From: an uncultured Coprococcus sp.
Lineage (GTDB): Bacteria > Bacillota > Clostridia > Lachnospirales > Lachnospiraceae
Length of the DNA: 62,024 nucleotides
NCBI GenBank assembly: GCA_934247115.1
Contig: CAKQIY010000014.1
Location: 1 to 62,024 of the forward strand
Direction of reading: 5' to 3'
Part shown: positions 43,149 to 52,681 of the stretch, piece by piece
Layout: every line of letters begins with the position of its first letter
Numbering within the stretch: position 1 is the stretch's first letter
Position numbers and translations under genes: made by a program
Notes under the pieces: generated by a model
What the model saw: only the letters and a program-made list of their open reading frames with translations
Told to the model about the DNA's origin: nothing
Databases searched by the model: none

Positions 43149-45632
43149 TTAGCCCATTACAACCTCTACTGAGTGAGTCTTGCCATCGCCAAATGCTGGG
43201 ATAACGTTGCTCTCGATAGCGTTGCCATCAACGAGTACGCTCTTAACGCCCTTGTTGATGTGATCTGGGTTAGAAACCTTGATGTCGTATGTAGCACCAC
43301 GGAACTGACGTGTAGCTGTCATTCCATCCCATGCAGCAGGTATAGATGGATCGATCTTCAGACCATCGAAGTCTGCTGAGATACCAAGGATGTACTGTGA
43401 TATAGCTACCATGTTCCATGCAGCTGTACCTGTCAGCCATGAGTTCTTGCCCTGTCCGAAGTGGTTGCCAGGCTTGCCGATATCAGATCCTGCATCCTTA
43501 CCACCGATCATCTGGCCGTATACATATGGCTCAGTCTTGTGTATATCTGATGTCTCCTCAGTGAAAGCAGGAGCTATCTCTGAGTAGTACTTAAATGCCT
43601 GATCGCCGGCACCTGCGTAAGCAGCTGCACAGATGATCCATGCATTGTTATGTGTGAAGATTCCGGCATTCTCCTTGTATCCACCTGGGTATGTAGAAAT
43701 CTCACCATACTGGATGTAATACTTTGTGAATGCTGGGTTGTTGAGTACAAGTCCATGCTGTGTGTTGAGTCTCTCATCAATTGCAGCAAGAGTCTTCTTG
43801 TCGCAGCCCTGATCCTTGCCGATATCTGACATGATAGCGAATCCCTGTGGCTCGATGAAGATCTGGCCTTCCTCGCACTCCTTAGATCCCATCTTTTCGC
43901 CATTAGCATCGTAAGCTCTGAGGAACCAGTCGCCGTCCCATGCTGACTCCATGATGTTGGCCTTCATCTTGTCGATCTCAGCCTGGGCAGCATCAGCCTC
44001 AGCGTCCATTCCAAGGTGCTTGAGGATAGCAACGTAGTTAGGACCTGCATATGTGAAGAGTGTAGCAACCATAACTGACTCAGCAACCTTTGAGTATCCG
44101 CCTTCAGCAGCGAACTTAGGGTTGGTGTATGTCTGGAAGCTCTCACCTGGTGTATCTGAGAAGCATGAAAGGTTGATACAATCATTCCAGTCAGCTCTCA
44201 TTGCAAGTGGAAGTCCGTGTGGTCCAAGGTTGTTCACGATCTTGTAGAATGAAACCTTAAGGTGGTCAAGCATAGGCTTTGCGATTGACATATCGTTGTC
44301 ATATGGAACCATCTCGTCAAGGATGCCCCAGTCGCCTGTCTCCTTGATGTAAGCTGATACTGAAAGGATCAGCCATAATGGATCATCTGAGAAGTCTCCA
44401 CCGATATCTGCGTTACCCTTCTTGGTAAGTGGCTGGTACTGATGGTAGCATCCACCATCTGGGAACTGTGTTGAAGCTATATCGATGATTCTCTCTCTTG
44501 CACGGTCAGGGATCTGATGAACAAATCCGAGTACATCCTGGTTAGAATCACGGAATCCCATACCACGGCCGATACCTGACTCGAAGTATGAAGCTGAACG
44601 TGAAAGGTTAAATGTAACCATACACTGATACTGATTCCAGATATTTACCATACGGTTTACCTTGTCATCAGGAGTGTTGACGTTGAGGATACCTAAGAGT
44701 CTGTTCCAGTGCTCCTTGAGCTCCTCAAGACCTGCAGCAACCTTCTCAGGGGTGTTGTACTTCTCGATCATCTCAAGAGCCTTTACCTTGTTGATAGTCT
44801 TGCCATCAGCCTCGAACTTCTGGTCAACAGGCATCTCAACATATCCAAGTATAAATACAAGAGTCTTTGTTTCGCCTGGAGCAAGAGTGATCTTCTTGTA
44901 GTGTGAAGCGATAGGTGACCATCCATCAGCAAATGAATCATTTGCCTTGCCAGCCTCAACAGCCTGTGGGTTGTGGAAGCCGTTGTAAAGTCCGATGAAT
45001 GAATCTCTGTCTGTATCGTAACCATCGATCTCGTCATTAACTGTGTAGAATGCGAAATGGTCACGTCTGTCTCTGTACTCTGTCTTGTGGTAGATAGTTG
45101 ATCCGACAACCTCTACACGGCCAGTACTGAAGTTTCTCTGGAAGTTGGTGCAGTCATCCTGTGCATCCCAGAGACACCACTCCTCGAATGAGAAGAATGA
45201 GAATGTCTTCTCCTCTGAGCCTTCATTTGTAAGAACTACCTGCTGAACCTCTCCAGCGTAGTTCTGAGGAACAAAGAAAGTAACCTCAGCCTTAAGATCA
45301 TTCTTCTTACCTGTGATGATTGTATATCCCATACCATGACGGCACTGGTACTCATCAAGCTCTGTCTTGACTGGAGACCAGCCTGGATTCCAGATAGTAC
45401 CGTTGTCGTTGATATAGAAATAACGTCCGCCCATATCTATAGGCACGTTGTTATAACGATATCTTGTGATTCTACGAAGACGTGCGTCTTTGTAGAAGCT
45501 GTAACCTCCTGCAGTGTTGGAGATCAGTGAAAAGAAATCCTGTGTTCCAAGGTAGTTGATCCAAGGATAAGGAGTTCTAGGAGATGTGATCACATACTCC
45601 TTGTTGGCATCATCAAAATAACCAAATTTCAT
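43149..45632 (-). CDS. Cellobiose phosphorylase, GH94
   Basis: 827 residues, normal for cellobiose phosphorylase. GGAAGGAAGG stands about 10 bases before the ATG. The N-terminal beta-sandwich (MKFGYFDDANKEYVI, YPWINYLG) and the (alpha/alpha)6 barrel are present; the general acid Asp366 lies in GFRDSNQDVLGF. It converts cellobiose and phosphate into glucose 1-phosphate and glucose in the cytosol, saving one ATP. With the secreted GH5 enzyme nearby it forms a simple beta-glucan route. It has its own promoter (45755-45783) and terminator. Confidence 0.96.
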   Translation of the reverse strand: MKFGYFDDANKEYVITSPRTPYPWINYLGTQDFFSLISNTAGGYSFYKDARLRRITRYRYNNVPIDMGGRYFYINDNGTIWNPGWSPVKTELDEYQCRHGMGYTIITGKKNDLKAEVTFFVPQNYAGEVQQVVLTNEGSEEKTFSFFSFEEWCLWDAQDDCTNFQRNFSTGRVEVVGSTIYHKTEYRDRRDHFAFYTVNDEIDGYDTDRDSFIGLYNGFHNPQAVEAGKANDSFADGWSPIASHYKKITLAPGETKTLVFILGYVEMPVDQKFEADGKTINKVKALEMIEKYNTPEKVAAGLEELKEHWNRLLGILNVNTPDDKVNRMVNIWNQYQCMVTFNLSRSASYFESGIGRGMGFRDSNQDVLGFVHQIPDRARERIIDIASTQFPDGGCYHQYQPLTKKGNADIGGDFSDDPLWLILSVSAYIKETGDWGILDEMVPYDNDMSIAKPMLDHLKVSFYKIVNNLGPHGLPLAMRADWNDCINLSCFSDTPGESFQTYTNPKFAAEGGYSKVAESVMVATLFTYAGPNYVAILKHLGMDAEADAAQAEIDKMKANIMESAWDGDWFLRAYDANGEKMGSKECEEGQIFIEPQGFAIMSDIGKDQGCDKKTLAAIDERLNTQHGLVLNNPAFTKYYIQYGEISTYPGGYKENAGIFTHNNAWIICAAAYAGAGDQAFKYYSEIAPAFTEETSDIHKTEPYVYGQMIGGKDAGSDIGKPGNHFGQGKNSWLTGTAAWNMVAISQYILGISADFDGLKIDPSIPAAWDGMTATRQFRGATYDIKVSNPDHINKGVKSVLVDGNAIESNVIPAFGDGKTHSVEVVMG

Positions 45633-45754
45633 GTAGCATATACCTTCCTTCCAATTGTATTATGTTCGCTTTCAGATAGCTCTCATAAGCCCCCTCTGAA
45701 GCCTTCTGTATCGGCTCGTGCTATTTCTCCCTTAAAAGTCAGCCATACAGTTTG

Positions 45755-45783
45755 ATTATATAATAAATGACCCTAAAAGACAA
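45755..45783 (-). promoter_or_regulatory. Promoter of the GH94 gene
   Basis: Read on the minus strand: TTGTCT, 17-base spacer, TATAAT, giving a leader of about 115 bases. No obvious operator is seen in the leader. Confidence 0.75.
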
Positions 45784-45854
45784 CAAAGTTATAGTGAAAA
45801 TTGCACAATTGCAGTTGACCACGGATGGCTATTTGAGGGAAGTTGACAGGCTGT

Positions 45855-45884
45855 TTGCGTGTGGAGGCTGTAACGTGTTATAAT
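45855..45884 (+). promoter_or_regulatory. Candidate promoter of the TM-anchored protein
   Basis: TTGCGT, 18-base spacer, TATAAT (45879-45884), 40 bases before the start codon. Confidence 0.5.
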
Positions 45885-45924
45885 AAACAGACAGATATAA
45901 CAAAACCGTGACAGGAGATAAGAT

Positions 45925-46551
45925 ATGAGTAAGGATAAATACAAAGATAAGAGTGATGCCTATGTAGGCGGGGGAGAAGAGCTGCCGGAGTTCGATGAGA
46001 AAGATCAGCAGATCATGGAAGAGACCAGAAAGGAACACAGGAAGCAGATCGTCATAGCACTGGTGGCTGTGGTGGTTGCGGCAGTCGTGGTTGCAGTGTA
46101 TTTTCTGGTTATCAGAGGCGGAGTGGCAGAGTCCAGATGCAGAAAGCTTGTCGCCACATACATGGAAGGCCTTGACGAGGCTGATATTGATAAGGTAGAG
46201 AGCGTTATGGATCCGGATACGCTGGACGGAGATTCATCAGATACTCTTATGAATATATTTCAGACATACAAAGACAATGGCATAGAATACAGTGTTGATT
46301 ATTCGATCGGGGATATCAGGAAGGCAGACAGCAGCAATCTTGAGGCGGTTGGAAGTACAGTATATGGAAAGCCGGTAGACAAGGCAGGTATCAGTAAAGG
46401 CTATGTTGTTCCTGTAAGTGGTTCGATCATGATGACATATCAGGGACAGTCGTCCCCGTATGATCTGGATATGGATATCATATGTTATGAGAAGGATGGA
46501 GAATGGTATCTTGGCGGAACTATAGTGACTGATGACAGCAGTGAGGAGTAG
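45925..46551 (+). CDS. Single-helix membrane protein with extracellular DUF4878-like domain
   Basis: 208 residues; ACAGGAGAT precedes the ATG. Charged cytoplasmic N-terminus (1-44), one membrane helix (about 45-67), then an extracellular domain of about 140 residues beginning SRCRKLVATYMEGLDEADIDKVESVM. The layout and the start of the domain resemble the C-terminal part of the protein at 12779 but without the Q-rich repeats. Probably an NTF2-like binding module; role unknown. Own promoter and terminator. Confidence 0.82.
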   Translation: MSKDKYKDKSDAYVGGGEELPEFDEKDQQIMEETRKEHRKQIVIALVAVVVAAVVVAVYFLVIRGGVAESRCRKLVATYMEGLDEADIDKVESVMDPDTLDGDSSDTLMNIFQTYKDNGIEYSVDYSIGDIRKADSSNLEAVGSTVYGKPVDKAGISKGYVVPVSGSIMMTYQGQSSPYDLDMDIICYEKDGEWYLGGTIVTDDSSEE

Positions 46552-46597
46552 CTGGTATATATGCAGATACAGAAAGATTAATATATGAACAGAGGAC

Positions 46598-46640
46598 AAA
46601 TGGTGCGGATATTAAATGTAATATTCGCACCATTTACTGT
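46598..46640 (+). terminator. Intrinsic terminator
   Basis: 16-bp stem AAATGGTGCGGATATT/AATATTCGCACCATTT with one G-T pair and a 6-base loop. The T-tail is short, but the stem is very strong and stands between two convergent genes. Confidence 0.8.
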
Positions 46641-46672
46641 CCTCAGATATTGCCATAAAGCTGTTTATTTTA

Positions 46673-48859
46673 TTATTTTTTCTTTCTTCCTGAGGAGATC
46701 AGGATGATAATAAATGACACCAGTATGGTGGCAAGTACAGTTATGAGGATGACAAGCTGAAGGTTGTGTACCTTACTCTTACTCTTGTCCACTGAATTGC
46801 TTGCCCTGTAACTGTCAACAGTGAGAGTACTCTTCTCTGTGGTGGAGACAGTAGTAGTCTCTGTTGTAGCCTTTGTTGTAGGTTCCTCAGTGGTTGTAGC
46901 CTCTGTTGTCACAGCAGTATAGTCATATGTGTGTCTCTGCTGCTCAGTTGTCACCTCAGTGGTGGTCTGGGTAGTGGCTGTTGTGCTTGTTGTTACATCC
47001 TTTGCCACGATGGTGAAGTCTGTGGAGGCATCACCTGTGGCTGATCTGATGGTTAATGTGTGAGGTCCGCTCACAAGTGTCTCAAGGTACGTAGGCTTCA
47101 GCTCAACTATAATGCTGCCTTCACTAACAGTATAGCTAGATGAATTGAGCTCCCGGCCATCTACGAGCACGGCTTTGAAGTCGGAATAATTTGCATCAGA
47201 TCTGAACTTGAGGTTGTCTGTTCCCGACTTTTTCCATGAAGTGTTTTGACCACCTGTTATGGTAGGCTTCAGCTTCGATGTTACGGTGTCGTTCTTTTTG
47301 ATCTCTTTGGTGCAGGCCTTGTCTGAGAAATATTTGCCGCAGTCAGGGCAGTACCAGTATTCTATATTGCCCTCGTTTGCAGCAGTGGCCGGGACTTCGT
47401 CGGTCTTCTTTATATTCGGATGGTTGGTCTTGCTGAGTGAGCCATACTTGGCACCACACACCTTGCAGACTGCCTTTTTCTTACATGTGGCGGTTCCGCC
47501 GTGGCAGTCCTGTGTGACTCTGTAGCCACATCCCTTATTTGTACATTTCCTTGAGTGAGTTCCGTTGCCGTTGCTCTTCCATTTGGTCAGGGCGTGCTCT
47601 GCGTTGCCCTTTTGAAGTTCCTTTCCGCAATACTTGCAGACTATAGGGGTTGTGCAGTTGCCGTCGTCAGCCTTGGCAACGTGATCCTTGTTGACTGTGA
47701 TCGTAATCTCTGTCTTGTTCCCGGCTTTGTCTGTGGCTGTGATGGTCTGCGGACCATCAGCTGGAGAGAGTGTAAGTGCCCCGCCATCCCCCAGACTTAC
47801 CTCGTTGCCGTTTACAGTTACCTTGTCCAGATGAGATTCCTTTATAGTTATATCAACTGCGCTGCAGAATACATCGCCATCTGATGCCCCTTTTATAGAA
47901 GGGGCATGGGTATCCAGGATGAAGCCATCAGATGATATATATGCTGTTTTATCATCCTTTTTGAGCTGTGCATACACTACATGCTTTCCGTTCTCTTCTA
48001 TAGTAAATGCACTGGTATACTCAGTAAACTCGCTGCCTGCCAGTTCGTCTTCAGACATGGCAGATCCACTGATAAGATATCCTATGGTCACGCCCTTGGC
48101 CGCCTCTATCTTAACAGAAACGGCTTTGCCATAGAATTTGTCGAATGTTATATCGCCCTGAAGGTCTGTCCAGCTTGATTTTCCTATAGTGATCTTGCCG
48201 GATGATTTAATGTCTGATGTCCACTGCGCATAGAAATGAAGATTTCTCGTGTCTGCTGTTCCATCAACGTCTGTATATTCATATCCGTTTTCGTCTGCCT
48301 TCTCGAATGCAGAATAATAAAGAATATCGACCTTCTGTCCGGAGCCGTCCGCCTTGCTGTTCCAGCCGGCAAATGTGCTTCCTTCCTTCTTGGGAACATA
48401 CTCGGATAAAGCGATTCCGTATGTATGGCTTACCACGTCGAAGTCATATGAACCTGATTCGCTGTCGCCGATGGTTCCGCCGTTGGCGTCAAGGGTAAAT
48501 GTGAGACCACTTCCAGAGTAACTATCCTTGGTGTACATGGCAACCAGCGTGATGCGGTTTTCTCCATCCTTGAAGTCAGCAGCTGAGATGCTGGTGACCT
48601 TTTTGGATTTGTTGTACCAGCCTGTGAAGGTGAAGCCGTCTCTGACTGGCTTATATTCGGACAGTTTTACTGTTTCGAATTCATCCTTTGGACTGCTGAT
48701 CTCTGTGGTGTCTTCGTCTCCGATGCTGCCGCCTGCGGCATCAAGCACCAGATAGTAGTGATCTGTGTCGTCTGTGTCATCTGCCAGTACCGGAATACAG
48801 GTCAGGCAGAATAGGGCGCAGACGACAAGTGAGAAAAGTATCTTGTTAAAATTCTTCAT
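46673..48859 (-). CDS. InlB-repeat surface protein with Cys-rich modules and C-terminal membrane anchor
   Basis: 728 residues. GGAGGAGGG fits the ATG at 48859; an upstream ATG at 48889 lacks a site. Signal peptide 1-26 (VLA|DD). Two InlB B-repeat (Listeria-Bacteroides) units follow, around VLDAAGGSIGD...FTFTGWYNKS and TLDANGGTIGD...STFAGWNSK. Next come Ig-like segments, then a Cys-rich stretch of about 120 residues with many CxxC pairs (CKYCGKEL, CKVCGAKYG, CPDCGKYF). A Thr-rich stalk (TTEATTTEEPTT) leads to one membrane helix and RKKK at the end. It is held in the membrane rather than by sortase. Likely an adhesin; ligand unknown. Confidence 0.9.
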   Translation of the reverse strand: MKNFNKILFSLVVCALFCLTCIPVLADDTDDTDHYYLVLDAAGGSIGDEDTTEISSPKDEFETVKLSEYKPVRDGFTFTGWYNKSKKVTSISAADFKDGENRITLVAMYTKDSYSGSGLTFTLDANGGTIGDSESGSYDFDVVSHTYGIALSEYVPKKEGSTFAGWNSKADGSGQKVDILYYSAFEKADENGYEYTDVDGTADTRNLHFYAQWTSDIKSSGKITIGKSSWTDLQGDITFDKFYGKAVSVKIEAAKGVTIGYLISGSAMSEDELAGSEFTEYTSAFTIEENGKHVVYAQLKKDDKTAYISSDGFILDTHAPSIKGASDGDVFCSAVDITIKESHLDKVTVNGNEVSLGDGGALTLSPADGPQTITATDKAGNKTEITITVNKDHVAKADDGNCTTPIVCKYCGKELQKGNAEHALTKWKSNGNGTHSRKCTNKGCGYRVTQDCHGGTATCKKKAVCKVCGAKYGSLSKTNHPNIKKTDEVPATAANEGNIEYWYCPDCGKYFSDKACTKEIKKNDTVTSKLKPTITGGQNTSWKKSGTDNLKFRSDANYSDFKAVLVDGRELNSSSYTVSEGSIIVELKPTYLETLVSGPHTLTIRSATGDASTDFTIVAKDVTTSTTATTQTTTEVTTEQQRHTYDYTAVTTEATTTEEPTTKATTETTTVSTTEKSTLTVDSYRASNSVDKSKSKVHNLQLVILITVLATILVSFIIILISSGRKKK

Positions 48860-49001
48860 AATAATCCCTCCTCCATAGAGAATTATCACAGCCGGACGCT
48901 GTGTGTTACTACCATAATTTTATTATACAAAAAGGGTAAAAACAATGTGGATAGAAGAAACTTAACAATTAATAAGAACGGGAGCCTGCAATGAAATAAT
49001 G

Positions 49002-49041
49002 AAATACGCCCTCCTGTAAATAGTGACAGGGGGGCGTATTT
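49002..49041 (-). terminator. Intrinsic terminator of the aldose epimerase gene
   Basis: 16-bp stem AAATACGCCCTCCTGT with ACAGGGGGGCGTATTT (one G-T pair), followed on the minus strand by a T-rich tail. Confidence 0.8.
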
Positions 49042-49072
49042 ATTAAAAGATATGAGATATGTAAATATGTAA

Positions 49073-50074
49073 TTACATAGTGAATATTCTCTCTCTGACT
49101 GTCTTGGATTCGCCTGGTGCAAGCTCAGTGTAGCCGGTTACAGAAGGATCTGCTGATAGGTTCGGGGCGTCGATGTTCCAGCTCATAGGCTCTGGGCAGA
49201 AGTAGCCCTTGTCTCCTGAATCATTCCACATGATCCAGAACTTCATGGTCTCGTCAACCTCGTAACAGATACGCTTGCCAGTTGCTGTGTCAGTTATGTA
49301 TACGCCATAGAATGGCTTGCCGTCAAGCTCGTTCATCTGAGCTGTGTAGAGATCATTGTCGATATCCTTGAGTACAGGCACCATAGTTCCGTTCTTGTAC
49401 TGAAGGTCATAGTCAGTGATTGGCAGATTCTTCTCTGTAGGGATAGAGTGCTCGTCGAGTTCCCACTTATCTCCTATAGGCACACAGAGACGCACATCTT
49501 CGCCCTTGCCGGTGCTTGTGAAAGGTCCCTTGAATGCTACATGGTTGCAAACTCCATAAGGCATCTGCTTATCTGACAGGTTGGTGAGTGTGAACTCATA
49601 ATTCATTCCCTCAGGAGTGAGTGTAAATGTAAAGTCTGCTCTGAAACTGACAGGATATGTGGAGAAAAATTCGTCTGACTCGTCATACACGTAGTATGTT
49701 TTTCCTATTGCCTTGTTGCCATCAACTGCGACATCGCCTATGCTGTGGTTTCTCAGATGAAGGAAGCCATGAAGATGATTTCCAAGTGGATCGTTGCAAG
49801 GAAAGTGATACATTGCGTCAGATGTTCTCAGATCGCCATGTGAAAGTCTGTTAGGAAGGTACAGTGTAGGCATGCCGTATATCTCAGCTGAAGCCTTGAG
49901 CTGTGCCGGTGTGAGTGATGGATCATTTCTGAATATATCTATATCCTGAGCTGTATTCTCCATCTTCATGATATTGCTTCCGTTGAATGGTGCGATAAGT
50001 GCGCGGTAATCTCCGGAAATAAGTTCAATGCAAGCCTCGTCTTTGTAGTCAACTGTGCGTGCTGTTGTGTTCAT
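49073..50074 (-). CDS. Aldose 1-epimerase-like (galactose mutarotase superfamily) protein
   Basis: 333 residues; GAGGAG precedes the ATG. The beta-super-sandwich epimerase pattern is visible: LIAPFNGSNIMKM near the start, NRLSHGDLRT, the histidine region NHLHGFLHLRNH (about 99-110), NHVAFKGPF and a late active-site-like CPEPMSWN. Members interconvert alpha and beta anomers of hexoses. No signal peptide. It is monocistronic. Which sugar it serves is unclear; galactose from the GH36 reaction or glucose from the phosphorylases are both possible. Confidence 0.85.
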   Translation of the reverse strand: MNTTARTVDYKDEACIELISGDYRALIAPFNGSNIMKMENTAQDIDIFRNDPSLTPAQLKASAEIYGMPTLYLPNRLSHGDLRTSDAMYHFPCNDPLGNHLHGFLHLRNHSIGDVAVDGNKAIGKTYYVYDESDEFFSTYPVSFRADFTFTLTPEGMNYEFTLTNLSDKQMPYGVCNHVAFKGPFTSTGKGEDVRLCVPIGDKWELDEHSIPTEKNLPITDYDLQYKNGTMVPVLKDIDNDLYTAQMNELDGKPFYGVYITDTATGKRICYEVDETMKFWIMWNDSGDKGYFCPEPMSWNIDAPNLSADPSVTGYTELAPGESKTVRERIFTM

Positions 50075-50193
50075 AAATGTAATCTCCTCTTCATTATTAT
50101 AATGTTCAAGTCATTTTATCTAAATAGTATCACGATAGAATTGGCGTGTCCACTCAAAAAACATGGTAAAACAGCATAGACAACGGGGTGTCC

Positions 50194-50222
50194 TTGATTA
50201 TTTTCTCATTAATTGTTATACT
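50194..50222 (+). promoter_or_regulatory. Promoter of the SGNH/DUF4358 pair
   Basis: TTGATT, 17-base spacer, TATACT, 40 bases before the GTG start. Confidence 0.7.
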
Positions 50223-50262
50223 ACCAAGAGAAATTTGACGGTTAATTGATTCGGAGGTCATC

Positions 50263-51231
50263 GTGACTAAGAATAATAACAATAATAATAGAAGAAAGAT
50301 ATCTGTACAGCGGCATCGCAGGAGCATGCGTGTATTCGAGAATATTGTAGCTGCAGTTGTCATGGTTATATTTGTATGTGCACTTGGGCAGGGCAATCTC
50401 AGAAAGAGCACAGCAGGAGAGGATGACTACAGACCCGAAGGTGCGGCATCTGCGGATATAAGCGAGAGTTCAACGGCTGTTCAGACCGATTCTGCAGATA
50501 CTGCAGAGATAGCAAGGTATGATGCAGAGCTTGAGGTGATACAGCCACAGCAGGGACAGTATATCCAGTATGTAAACTATACTTCTCCGGAGCTTGCGTC
50601 CAAGGGGAATGATATTTATGATGCGACTTTGTATGCTCCGGCAAATGTGACGGATGACAGATATTTCCAGACATCATTGCTCATAGGAGACTCAAGGGCG
50701 GAGACTCTTGGTCTGTACAGTGATCTTCCGGACTGGGATGCGTGTGCGGCAAAGGATCTGAATATTGAGACGGTCAGAACCATGAAGCTGGTGGACGGCT
50801 CAGACGGGAATACATACACAGTGCCTGAGATGTTGAGCAGAGTATCTTATGAGAATATATATATATCATTTGGTGTAGAGGAGCTGAGCTGGTACAACGA
50901 AAGATTTGTATCGGCATATAAGGACCTGCTGGATGAGATTATAACGTTACAGCCATCGGCCAATATATATGTAATGTCACTGCTTCCTGTATCGGCAGAG
51001 CTCTCTGCTGTGAATCAGGTATATAACAATCCGGGGGTAGACAGACTTAATTCTCTCATGATGGATATGTGCAATGCTTATGATCGTGTGATATATCTTG
51101 ATGTGGCCAGCAGTGTGGCGGAGAACGGGGTTCTTCCTGAAGATGCGGGAATCGATGGAATACATTGCAGCAAAGAGTATTGTCAGCGGGTTCTGACATA
51201 TATCAGGAACAACACATATGTTAGGAAGTAA
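50263..51231 (+). CDS. Membrane-anchored SGNH/GDSL-like hydrolase
   Basis: 322 residues, GTG start with GGAGG 5 bases upstream. Basic, Asn-rich cytoplasmic N-terminus, one membrane helix (about 27-43), a linker to about 130, then an SGNH fold: LLIGDSRAE with the nucleophile Ser144, and the catalytic DGIH pair (Asp298, His301). Such proteins carry acyl-ester hydrolase or acetyl-transfer activity outside the cell. The next gene is a DUF4358 lipoprotein. In related genomes this pair often stands with an MBOAT acyltransferase (wall or polysaccharide O-acetylation); no MBOAT gene is present here. Confidence 0.85.
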   Translation: MTKNNNNNNRRKISVQRHRRSMRVFENIVAAVVMVIFVCALGQGNLRKSTAGEDDYRPEGAASADISESSTAVQTDSADTAEIARYDAELEVIQPQQGQYIQYVNYTSPELASKGNDIYDATLYAPANVTDDRYFQTSLLIGDSRAETLGLYSDLPDWDACAAKDLNIETVRTMKLVDGSDGNTYTVPEMLSRVSYENIYISFGVEELSWYNERFVSAYKDLLDEIITLQPSANIYVMSLLPVSAELSAVNQVYNNPGVDRLNSLMMDMCNAYDRVIYLDVASSVAENGVLPEDAGIDGIHCSKEYCQRVLTYIRNNTYVRK

Positions 51232-51246
51232 CAGAGAGGAATAAAG

Positions 51247-51723
51247 ATGTTCAGAAAGAGCGGAATGCTGATCGTGTCTGTGCTGCTCCTGCTTTGTATG
51301 GTGGGATGTGGGACAGGAGAAGAGCAGGAGACTGTTGTCCCGGATGTATATACGCTGTCGGAGAAGCTTATGGAGGGCCTGACATTTGAGGATTCTATAT
51401 CTGAGGTGTCGGCTGACAGGGCTATGAAGTACTATGGGATAGACAGCGGTATGGTCAGAGATGGTGTAGTGTATGTGTCCACCGGGGCAACCTCGGAGGA
51501 ACTTGCAGTATTTCAGGCGAATACGGATGTGGATGCGCAGAACATTCTGGCGGCTATGACAGCGCGCAGGGATTCACAGATAAAGATATTTCTGGATTAC
51601 AAAAAATCAGAGATAGGCAGGTTGGACGATGCTGTTCTATATAGTCACGGAAGTTTTGTAGTATACGTGGTGTGCGATGACAGCGCTGTGGCTGAGAAGA
51701 TCATACGTGGGTATCTGGAATGA
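51247..51723 (+). CDS. DUF4358 lipoprotein
   Basis: 158 residues; AGAGAGGAATAAAG precedes the ATG, 15 bases after the SGNH stop. Lipoprotein signal with the box MVGC (Cys21), then a domain of about 130 residues (FEDSISEVSADRAMKYYGID, AVFQANTDVDAQNI, FVVYVVCDD) of DUF4358 type. Probably works with the SGNH protein on the cell surface; function not established. Confidence 0.85.
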   Translation: MFRKSGMLIVSVLLLLCMVGCGTGEEQETVVPDVYTLSEKLMEGLTFEDSISEVSADRAMKYYGIDSGMVRDGVVYVSTGATSEELAVFQANTDVDAQNILAAMTARRDSQIKIFLDYKKSEIGRLDDAVLYSHGSFVVYVVCDDSAVAEKIIRGYLE

Positions 51724-52053
51724 TGATTCGATGTTGGTAAGAAAATATTGGATCATGATTCCGGGTACTTTTTTTAATTCTGTGCATACTATAATGGTAA
51801 ATCCGCTGTCGGTAAAATATGATAAATAAGTCCTGTTAAGCAGGTTGTAATTTAGACTGCCCACATGTATTATGTATGGTGTATACAATATACAATATAC
51901 GAATAAACTGACAGCTTTTAATATCGGTGACAGACCGGACTGCAGCTGTGTGCAGCAGGTCTGTTGCTGAATGAGATGGCGAGTCGTAAATAAAGTGGAC
52001 AGCGCGTACATAATAAGATGAAAGAATGACAGAAGAGAAAGAGGTGTAAAAAT
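51724..52053 (+). promoter_or_regulatory. Intergenic region with promoter for the flavin reductase-ispE-gntR run
   Basis: TTGTAA (51845-51850), 17-base spacer, TATTAT (51868-51873) is a fair sigma-A promoter and leaves a leader of about 170 bases. The leader holds a triple TATACAA-like repeat near 51890 and a hairpin CAGACC..CTGCA/TGCAG..GGTCTG (about 51931-51963). No terminator is seen after the DUF4358 gene. Confidence 0.5.
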
Positions 52054-52629
52054 ATGTCGAAAAGTAAGAAAAAACAGACATGGAAGCCGGGAAATATGCT
52101 GTATCCGGTGCCGGCAGTTATGGTGAGCTGCCAGAGACCGGGGGAGAAGGCCAATATAGTGACTATAGCATGGGCTGGAACTATATGCAGTGATCCTGCA
52201 ATGGTGTCTATATCGGTCAGACCGGAGAGATATTCATATGACATAATCAAGGAGACCGGAGAATTTACTATAAATCTTGTGACTGAGAAGCTGGCATTTG
52301 CAACGGATTACTGTGGCGTGAAGTCGGGAAGAGATGTGGATAAGTTCAAAGAGATGAAGCTTCATACCTGTGATGGTGTAAATGTGTCATGCCCAGGCGT
52401 GGAGGAGAGTCCTGTCAATATTGAGTGTAAGGTGAAGCAGGTTATACCATTGGGCAGTCATGACATGTTTATTGCAGAGGTTGTCGGTGTTCAGATCAGC
52501 GAGGAATACATGGATGAGACTGGCAAATTCAATCTTAACAGCACAGGACTTGTGGCGTACTCCCATGGTGAGTATTTTGCCTTGGGGGAGAGGCTTGGCA
52601 AATTCGGATATTCGGTGAGAAAGAAATAG
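52054..52629 (+). CDS. Flavin reductase (DIM6/NTAB-type flavoprotein)
   Basis: 191 residues; AAGAGGTG precedes the ATG. The FMN-binding split-barrel pattern is clear: YPVPAVMVSCQRPGEKANIVTIAW, GTICSDPAMVSISVRPERYS, TGEFTINLVTEKLA, and VNIECKVKQVIPLGSHDMFIAEV. It uses FMN as cofactor or substrate for reductions in the cytosol; the partner is unknown. First gene before ispE, 52 bases upstream. Confidence 0.9.
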   Translation: MSKSKKKQTWKPGNMLYPVPAVMVSCQRPGEKANIVTIAWAGTICSDPAMVSISVRPERYSYDIIKETGEFTINLVTEKLAFATDYCGVKSGRDVDKFKEMKLHTCDGVNVSCPGVEESPVNIECKVKQVIPLGSHDMFIAEVVGVQISEEYMDETGKFNLNSTGLVAYSHGEYFALGERLGKFGYSVRKK

Positions 52630-52681
52630 CTCCGGATACTGTTATATGACAAAGAATAGAAAGACAGGAGAGAAAAGGTGC

